Below are positions 32,610 to 37,458 of a DNA stretch of 37,458 bases, one piece after another (position 1 is the stretch's first letter; the number at the start of each line of letters is the position of its first letter). The notes beneath the pieces are model-generated. The model worked only from the letters and a program-made list of their open reading frames with translations. It was not told where the DNA came from and did not search any database. Origin of the DNA: Prevotella sp. Its GTDB lineage: Bacteria > Bacteroidota > Bacteroidia > Bacteroidales > Bacteroidaceae. The DNA lies in contig JAFRRN010000102.1 in NCBI GenBank assembly GCA_017428055.1, positions 1 through 37,458 on the forward strand, read 5' to 3'. A program made the translations under genes and the position numbers.

Positions 32610-35132
32610 ATGCAAAGAAAGTTATTCATGACAATGCTGGCATTCCTCGCTTTCGTGGGGAATGCCTCCGCCGACAAGTTGAGCATCGCCGACGTGACCG
32701 TGGAGCAGGGCGGACAGGCCACGGTGGTGTTGAACTACGAGTTTGCCGAGCCGTATTATGGCTGGCAGATTGACATGCAATTGCCCAACGGCATCACCGT
32801 GGGCAAACGCACATTGAGTGATGCCTTGGACGAGGCGGGCTTCTCCGTCTCCTATTCCAAGCTGGCATCGGGCAAGAGCCGTTTCCTTGGCTACACGCTG
32901 GATGCCTCACAGATTCCCACGGGCAATGACGAACTATTCCACTTCGTCGTCAAGGCAGACGCGAACATGGAGCTTGGCACGTATGAGGTGACTGTGCCCT
33001 ACGTGGAGTTCACCAACTCCGCAGGGCAAGCCACGATCTTGGAGAGTGTGACATTCAACCTCACCGTGGTGGAGAAGCCGTTGGACATCGACGAGGTACA
33101 CTTCCCCGACGCGCCCTTCCGCCAATGGGTACTCGACAACGCGGATGAGGACAAGGACGGCAAGCTGACGAAGGATGAGATTCGCCGCGTCAAGGTCATC
33201 GATGCCCACGACCAGGGCATTAGGGACATCACGGGTATCGAGCATTTCGTCTACGTGGAGGAGGTGTATCTCTACAACAACTACATCCGCGAGGTAGACT
33301 TCACGTATAACGTGAGGCTGCGCAAGCTGCATGTGTACAACAACGAGATCACGAAGGTGAACGTGACGTACAATGTGGAGTTAGTGGAGTTTTACATCTA
33401 TAACAACTACATCACCACCATTGACGTGACGAAGAACGTGAAGCTGGTGCGGTTCCATATCTACAACAACTATATCACGCAGATTAACTTGCGGTATAAC
33501 GTGGAACTGGTGGACTTGTACATCTACAACAACCGACTGACGTACATCGACCTAACGTATAACATCAAGTTGGTGAGATTGCATATATACAACAACTACA
33601 TCACGCAAATCAACTTGCGGTATAACGTGGAGTTGGTGGACCTATACATCTACAACAACCGGCTGACCACAATAGACCTGACGTATAACATCAAGTTGGT
33701 GCGCTTGCACATTTACAACAACTACCTGACCGAGATCAACCTGCGGTACAACGTGGAGCTGGTGGACTTGTACATCTACAACAACCGGCTGACAACGATA
33801 GACTTGACGTATAACATCAAATTGGTAAGGTTGCATATCTACAACAACTACCTGACCGAAATCAACCTACGATATAACGTGGAGCTGGTGGACTTGTACA
33901 TCTACAACAACCGGCTGACCACGATAGACTTGACGTATAATGTCAAGTTGGTAAGGCTGTATATCTATAACAACTACCTGACGGAAATCAACGTGACCTA
34001 TAACGTGCTGTTGGAAGACCTTTATATATATAATAATGTGTTGACCACCATCGACCTGACGAAGAACGTGAGGCTGGTACGCTTGTACATCTACAACAAC
34101 AAGCTGACGGAGATCAACCTGACATACAATGTCTTGCTGGAAGACCTGTATATCTATAACAACAAGCTGGCCATCATCGACTTGACAAAGAACGTGAGAC
34201 TCGTCAGGGTATATCTCTACAACAACGAACTGACTTGGATAAAGTTGGCGGTAAACGTGGACATCATCGAAGCCGTCCTCAGTACGCAGAAACTGGTGCG
34301 CAAGGCCATCAGCGTGGATGGGGGCTATTATAAGTTCGTCGTGGTGAACGGCATTGACCTGACGAAGGTAAGCGACCTCACCGTCAACGGAATTGCGGTG
34401 GATGTCAGTTCCACGTACCTGACAGGGGACGGCTATTGGGTGTTCCCGTTTGGGGGCATTCCCACAAGCTTCTCCTACACCTACGACTCGGAGAATGGCG
34501 GAGCGGGCGGCATGGATGTCAACATCAGCTTTGGCGACGCGGATGCCGACGGCACGGAGACCATCAACGTGACGACCGACTATGGCTTCATCACCTATTG
34601 CTCGGAGAACGGGCTTGACTTCACCGACTCTGAGAACTTGAAGGCATACATCATCGCCAGCTACGACGGCGACATCGTGTATCTCTCACGGGTGACAGAG
34701 GTGCCACCCGCCACGGGACTGATCCTGAAAGCCGAGGCTGGGGAATATGAAATCCCGTTTGCCGTGACAGACGACAGCTATGTGGTGAACATGCTCGTCG
34801 GCGTGAATGAACCCACGGTGATTGAGCCGACGGAAGGGATATACACCAACTTCATCCTTGCCGACGGCAACAGGGGCTTGGGCTTCTACCGCGTGAAGGA
34901 AGAGGGTACGATTGCCGCCCACCGCGCCTATTTGCAACTGCCCACGGCGAAGATTGAGAATGGTGCCAAGTATTTCAGGCTGATGTTTGACGATGGCACG
35001 ACATCCATCCAAGGCATCGAGACACAGGATGAGAATGGGGCATACTACGATTTGCAAGGTCGCCGCTATGAGAATAAGCCCGTCATGCGTGGTATCTACA
35101 TCCATCAGGGCAAGAAGATGGTTGTGAAGTAA
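32610..35132 (+). CDS. Surface protein with cohesin-like domain and sixteen 21-residue LRRs
   Basis: 840 residues. The signal peptide (MQRKLFMTMLAFLAFVGNAS) closely resembles that of the preceding protein. Residues about 22-158 are cohesin-like (YYGWQIDMQLPNGITVGKRT; GTYEVTVPYVEFTNSAGQAT). A cap with a canonical EF-hand loop, DEDKDGKLTKDE, leads into sixteen LRRs of 21 residues (216-551). These alternate between an LVDLYIYNN/IDLTYNIK form and an LVRLHIYNN/INLRYNVE form. The C-terminal part has GDADADGTETINVTTDYGF and AYIIASYDGDIVYLSRVTEV, then a T9SS-like tail (YYDLQGRRYENKPVMRGIYI...GKKMVVK). It is 25 bases downstream of the previous gene, so the two are co-transcribed. It is likely a surface adhesin or scaffold; ligand unknown. 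Confidence 0.8.
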   Translation: MQRKLFMTMLAFLAFVGNASADKLSIADVTVEQGGQATVVLNYEFAEPYYGWQIDMQLPNGITVGKRTLSDALDEAGFSVSYSKLASGKSRFLGYTLDASQIPTGNDELFHFVVKADANMELGTYEVTVPYVEFTNSAGQATILESVTFNLTVVEKPLDIDEVHFPDAPFRQWVLDNADEDKDGKLTKDEIRRVKVIDAHDQGIRDITGIEHFVYVEEVYLYNNYIREVDFTYNVRLRKLHVYNNEITKVNVTYNVELVEFYIYNNYITTIDVTKNVKLVRFHIYNNYITQINLRYNVELVDLYIYNNRLTYIDLTYNIKLVRLHIYNNYITQINLRYNVELVDLYIYNNRLTTIDLTYNIKLVRLHIYNNYLTEINLRYNVELVDLYIYNNRLTTIDLTYNIKLVRLHIYNNYLTEINLRYNVELVDLYIYNNRLTTIDLTYNVKLVRLYIYNNYLTEINVTYNVLLEDLYIYNNVLTTIDLTKNVRLVRLYIYNNKLTEINLTYNVLLEDLYIYNNKLAIIDLTKNVRLVRVYLYNNELTWIKLAVNVDIIEAVLSTQKLVRKAISVDGGYYKFVVVNGIDLTKVSDLTVNGIAVDVSSTYLTGDGYWVFPFGGIPTSFSYTYDSENGGAGGMDVNISFGDADADGTETINVTTDYGFITYCSENGLDFTDSENLKAYIIASYDGDIVYLSRVTEVPPATGLILKAEAGEYEIPFAVTDDSYVVNMLVGVNEPTVIEPTEGIYTNFILADGNRGLGFYRVKEEGTIAAHRAYLQLPTAKIENGAKYFRLMFDDGTTSIQGIETQDENGAYYDLQGRRYENKPVMRGIYIHQGKKMVVK
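33255..34262 (+). repeat. Sixteen 63-bp LRR-coding repeats with 126-bp higher-order period
   Basis: Each 63-bp unit codes one LRR centred on YNN. In the middle of the array (about 33444-33947) units alternate in two types, so the real period is 126 bp. Copies differ mainly at third codon positions (for example LHIY encoded as ttgcatatatac, ttgcacatttac and ttgcatatctac) while the protein is constant. This indicates expansion followed by selection on the protein. Confidence 0.9.
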
Positions 35133-35155
35133 TCATTCATTCAATGAGTAAGGTT

Positions 35156-35347
35156 ATGGAAACAAACAATCAATATATCCGGCCCAAGATAGAGGTCGTG
35201 GACTTCTATAGCGACGAGATGATGAAGGACTTCGTGCCATACTCTGAGACGGAGGTCATTGACGGGCCTATCGTAGATACCGACCCCGATGACGGCTTGA
35301 ATCCTGGTGTGGCATTGGGCAAAGGCAATAGCGTTTGGGATGAGTAA
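35156..35347 (+). CDS. Small acidic peptide at the end of the surface operon
   Basis: 63 residues from ATG 35156 (METNNQYIRPKIEVVDFYSD); an ATG four codons upstream (35144) is also possible, but AAGG lies just before 35156. The N-terminal half (YIRPKIEVVDFYSDEMMKDF) resembles the KPxIEVVEL-type opening seen in many short Bacteroidales proteins of unknown function. The rest is acidic and Gly/Asp/Pro-rich (DGPIVDTDPDDGLNPGVALG, ending KGNSVWDE). There is no signal peptide, cysteine or transmembrane helix. It follows the LRR gene within 25 bases and precedes a strong terminator, so it is the last gene of the operon. A precursor-peptide role is conceivable but no maturation enzyme is nearby. Confidence 0.65.
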   Translation: METNNQYIRPKIEVVDFYSDEMMKDFVPYSETEVIDGPIVDTDPDDGLNPGVALGKGNSVWDE

Positions 35348-35359
35348 ACATATATAAGG

Positions 35360-35399
35360 AAAAAGGCTGGCATTATTCTTGATGAGTGCCAGCCTTTTT
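35360..35399. terminator. Bidirectional intrinsic terminator
   Basis: AAAAAGGCTGGCA (35360-35372) pairs perfectly with TGCCAGCCTTTTT (35387-35399) around a 14-base loop. The A-run and T-run at its ends allow termination of both the plus-strand surface operon and the minus-strand thrC transcript. Confidence 0.9.
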
Positions 35400-35404
35400 C
35401 CTTA

Positions 35405-36706
35405 TTACTGTTTTAACAAATAATCCTTGAAGTCTTGGAACGTCTTGGTCATGGGAACACTCTCTTTCTTCCCCCGCATGAAGGCGGCGAGACGTTCCGG
35501 GATTTCCACGTCGGCATGGGTGATGGCATCTACCGTCTCCTTGAACTTGGCGGGGTGGGCCGTCTCGCAGAACACGCCATATTCGTCTGCTTGTAATCCC
35601 TCTTGCAGGGCGCGATAGCCGCAGGTGCCGTGTGGGTCGAGGATATATCCCGTCTGTTGGTAGCATTCCAACAGCGTCTCCCTGATTTGTTCATCTGTGT
35701 AAGTGGCACCGCCTATCAAGGCTTTGACCGTGGCATGGGAGCCGCCATACAAGTCATAGATACGGGCAAAGTTGCTGGGGTCGCCCACGTCCATGGCGTT
35801 TGCGAGAGTCTGCTTGCTCGGTTGTGGGTTGTAGATGCCCGTCTGTAGGTATTGATAGAAGATGTCGTTGGCGTTGTTGGCGGCGATGAACCGCTTGATG
35901 GGCAGTCCCATACGATGTCCGAAGAGGGCGGCGGTGATATTTCCGAAGTTGCCGCTTGGCACACACATCACCATGTTGTCGGCCTTTCCCATCTTCTTCA
36001 TCTGGGCGTAGGCATTGAAATAATAGAATGCCTGTGGCAGGAACCGCGCCACGTTGATGGAATTGGCGGACGTGAGTTTTAGGTGGCGGTTTAACTCCTC
36101 GTCCATAAAGGCATTCTTCACCAACGCCTGGCAATCGTCAAACACGCCATCCACCTCGATGGCGGTGATGTTTTGCCCGAGCGTGGTGAACTGGCTCTCT
36201 TGTATCTTACTGACTTTGCCCTTGGGATAAAGCACGTAGACGTGGATGCCGTCAACGCCAAGGAATCCATTGGCGACGGCAGAGCCCGTGTCGCCCGAAG
36301 TTGCCACCAAAACATTCACCTGTTCGTTGCCCTCCTGGCGGATGAAATATTGCAATAGGCGAGCCATGAACCGCGCCCCCACGTCCTTGAACGCCAGCGT
36401 AGGGCCATGGAAAAGTTCCAAGGCATAGATGTTGTCTTTCACTTGAACGACAGGGGTATCGAATGATAGCGTGTCGTAGACGATCTGCTTCAACGCTTCC
36501 GCCTCCACGTCCTCGCCAAAGAACGCATCTGCCACCACGTATGACAACTCCTGGAACGACATGTCTTGGATGTGGTCAAAGAAATCCTGTGGCAGGGTCT
36601 TGATTTGTTCGGGCATGTACAGCCCTCTGTCTTCTGCCAATCCCTTCACGACAGCCTTGTGGAGGGTTGCCAAGGGTGCTTGCTTGTTGGTGCTATAATA
36701 TCTCAT
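35405..36706 (-). CDS. thrC: Threonine synthase
   Basis: 433 residues from ATG 36706 (MRYYSTNKQAPLATLHKAVV); the frame is open upstream, but that part lies in the preceding gene. It converts O-phosphohomoserine to threonine with pyridoxal phosphate. Key parts are ELFHGPTLAFKDVGARFMAR, with Lys107 as the cofactor lysine, VATSGDTGSAVANGFLGVDG (phosphate loop) and VCVPSGNFGN in the form MCVPSGNFGNITAALFGHRM. Length and motifs fit the long ThrC type of Bacteroidetes and E. coli. It follows the apgM-like gene by 5 bases and ends at a bidirectional terminator. Confidence 0.96.
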   Translation of the reverse strand: MRYYSTNKQAPLATLHKAVVKGLAEDRGLYMPEQIKTLPQDFFDHIQDMSFQELSYVVADAFFGEDVEAEALKQIVYDTLSFDTPVVQVKDNIYALELFHGPTLAFKDVGARFMARLLQYFIRQEGNEQVNVLVATSGDTGSAVANGFLGVDGIHVYVLYPKGKVSKIQESQFTTLGQNITAIEVDGVFDDCQALVKNAFMDEELNRHLKLTSANSINVARFLPQAFYYFNAYAQMKKMGKADNMVMCVPSGNFGNITAALFGHRMGLPIKRFIAANNANDIFYQYLQTGIYNPQPSKQTLANAMDVGDPSNFARIYDLYGGSHATVKALIGGATYTDEQIRETLLECYQQTGYILDPHGTCGYRALQEGLQADEYGVFCETAHPAKFKETVDAITHADVEIPERLAAFMRGKKESVPMTKTFQDFKDYLLKQ

Positions 36707-36711
36707 AATGG

Positions 36712-37458
36712 TTAGATGTTCATGATTGTTTGCATAAATTCTTGTAGTCTCAACAGACCGAAGCCTCCCGTGACGCAAGCCGTCTCGTCGTATTGTCGCA
36801 CATCGTCGGGGGCAATCCCACGATGCCATACCACAAATGGCACTGGCTCACTGACATGAATCCGCAACTCCACGGGAGTGGGGTGGTCGGGTAGGATGGT
36901 GATGCAGACAGGCTCCTCGCATTGACAAACATACTCATAGATGGGCTTGACGATACGGCTATCCAGATATTCGATGGTCTTCACCTTCAGTTCCACATCA
37001 CCGTCATGCCCCGCCTCGTCGCTTGCCTCCACGTGTACAAACACGAAGTCGTCGGTCTTCAACGCGTCGATGGCCGCCTGTGCCTTTCCCTCATAGTTGG
37101 TGTTGGAGAGCCCGGTGGCCCCCTCCACCTCAATGGTACGCAAGCCCGCATAATGACCGATACCCTTGATGAGGTCAACGGCAGTGATGACGGCTCCTCG
37201 TTTGATTTGTGGGTAAGTCTGTGTGAGGGGTGTCATGGACGGGCGATAGCCGCCGCTCCATGGCCAGATGGAATTGGCTTGCAGCCTCCCCTCCTTGGCC
37301 CGTTGGATGTTGATGGGATGATTTGCCAATAACACTTGCGATTCCAATATCAGCTTGTTAATCAAGTCTGCCGTCTCTTGCGCCGCCTTGTCGTTCCCAT
37401 TTGCCTTCACCAACAGCGGTCTCCATTCCTCATTGGGATGGTCGTGGGGTGGGGCGCA
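36712..37458 (-). CDS. apgM: ApgM-like phosphoglycerate mutase family protein, probable homoserine kinase (5' end beyond window)
   Basis: The frame is open to the window edge (248 codons), reading CAPPHDHPNEEWRPLLVKAN at its visible start, so the N-terminus with the catalytic Asp/Ser is missing. Seen here are ANSIWPWSGGYRPSMTPLTQ, GAVITAVDLIKGIGHYAGLR, FVFVHVEASDEAGHDGDVEL and ITILPDHPTPVELRIHVSEP, which are metal- and substrate-binding blocks of the alkaline-phosphatase superfamily ApgM group. The enzyme is annotated as cofactor-independent phosphoglycerate mutase. In this lineage it commonly lies between thrA and thrC. From memory, relatives have been reported to act as homoserine kinase, making the substrate of ThrC. 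The thrC gene begins 5 bases downstream, which fits that role. Confidence 0.88.
   Translation of the reverse strand, partial: CAPPHDHPNEEWRPLLVKANGNDKAAQETADLINKLILESQVLLANHPINIQRAKEGRLQANSIWPWSGGYRPSMTPLTQTYPQIKRGAVITAVDLIKGIGHYAGLRTIEVEGATGLSNTNYEGKAQAAIDALKTDDFVFVHVEASDEAGHDGDVELKVKTIEYLDSRIVKPIYEYVCQCEEPVCITILPDHPTPVELRIHVSEPVPFVVWHRGIAPDDVRQYDETACVTGGFGLLRLQEFMQTIMNI

Noticed and set aside
33255-34262. Regular repeats that could be mistaken for a CRISPR array or minisatellite
   Set aside because: The period is 63/126 bp, the frame is open throughout and differences are mostly silent, so it is a coding LRR array, not a CRISPR.
36707-36829. 41-codon N-terminal extension of thrC
   Set aside because: It overlaps the apgM-like gene and is not related to threonine synthase; the ATG at 36706 gives the standard N-terminus.

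Overview
The window looks like a chromosomal stretch of a Bacteroidales bacterium, most likely a Prevotella-type member of the Prevotellaceae. The evidence is the set of lineage-typical families (DUF4230, DUF4738, DUF4890, DUF6048/DUF6452, TIGR03905 TSCPD, YfbK-like VWA lipoprotein), promoters of the TTTG-N20-TAnnTTTG type, C-terminal T9SS-like sorting tails, and the apgM-thrC pair. Assignments come from reading motifs; no database search was run.

Layout. 1-5.5 kb (minus strand): an ECF sigma factor cut by the window edge, two lipoproteins (one a VWA/YfbK type), an AgcS-type Na+:alanine symporter and a tandem DUF4230 pair. 5.5-8.2 kb: a restriction-modification cassette (Bpu10I-like endonuclease plus a C5 methyltransferase with an unusual N-terminal extension), visibly more AT-rich than its surroundings. 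8.5-9.8 kb (plus): two small envelope proteins. 9.8-9.95 kb: a convergent intergenic region with an array of near-palindromes spaced exactly 22 bp apart and a hairpin with a duplicated arm. 10-12.7 kb: divergent ribH/TPR and recF/DUF721 units. 12.7-17 kb (minus): M3 peptidase, dCMP deaminase and S41 protease with overlapping ends. 17-25 kb (minus): a compact nine-gene run led by pheT (pheT-yebC-TSCPD-DUF4199-GT2-DUF6452-DUF6048-apbE-crp/fnr).

25-27.2 kb is a small toxin-antitoxin island: a GNAT acetyltransferase with a 52-codon partner, in a segment bracketed by 19-bp direct repeats, and a PIN/RelB pair. 27.5-27.75 kb holds a candidate structured RNA (long rod fold competing with a terminator-like fold).

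28-35.4 kb (plus) is the most unusual part: an apparent operon of secreted surface proteins. It comprises a frameshifted protein with two [single EF repeat + Fib_succ_major] modules, a 1029-aa protein with cohesin-like, beta-helix, LRR, dockerin and sorting regions, an 840-aa protein with a cohesin-like domain and sixteen 21-residue LRRs in an alternating two-repeat pattern of complementary charges, and a short acidic peptide. No carbohydrate-active domain is recognisable, so this may be a cohesin/dockerin-style surface assembly with another purpose. The window closes with thrC and the 3' part of an apgM-like gene, probably part of threonine synthesis.
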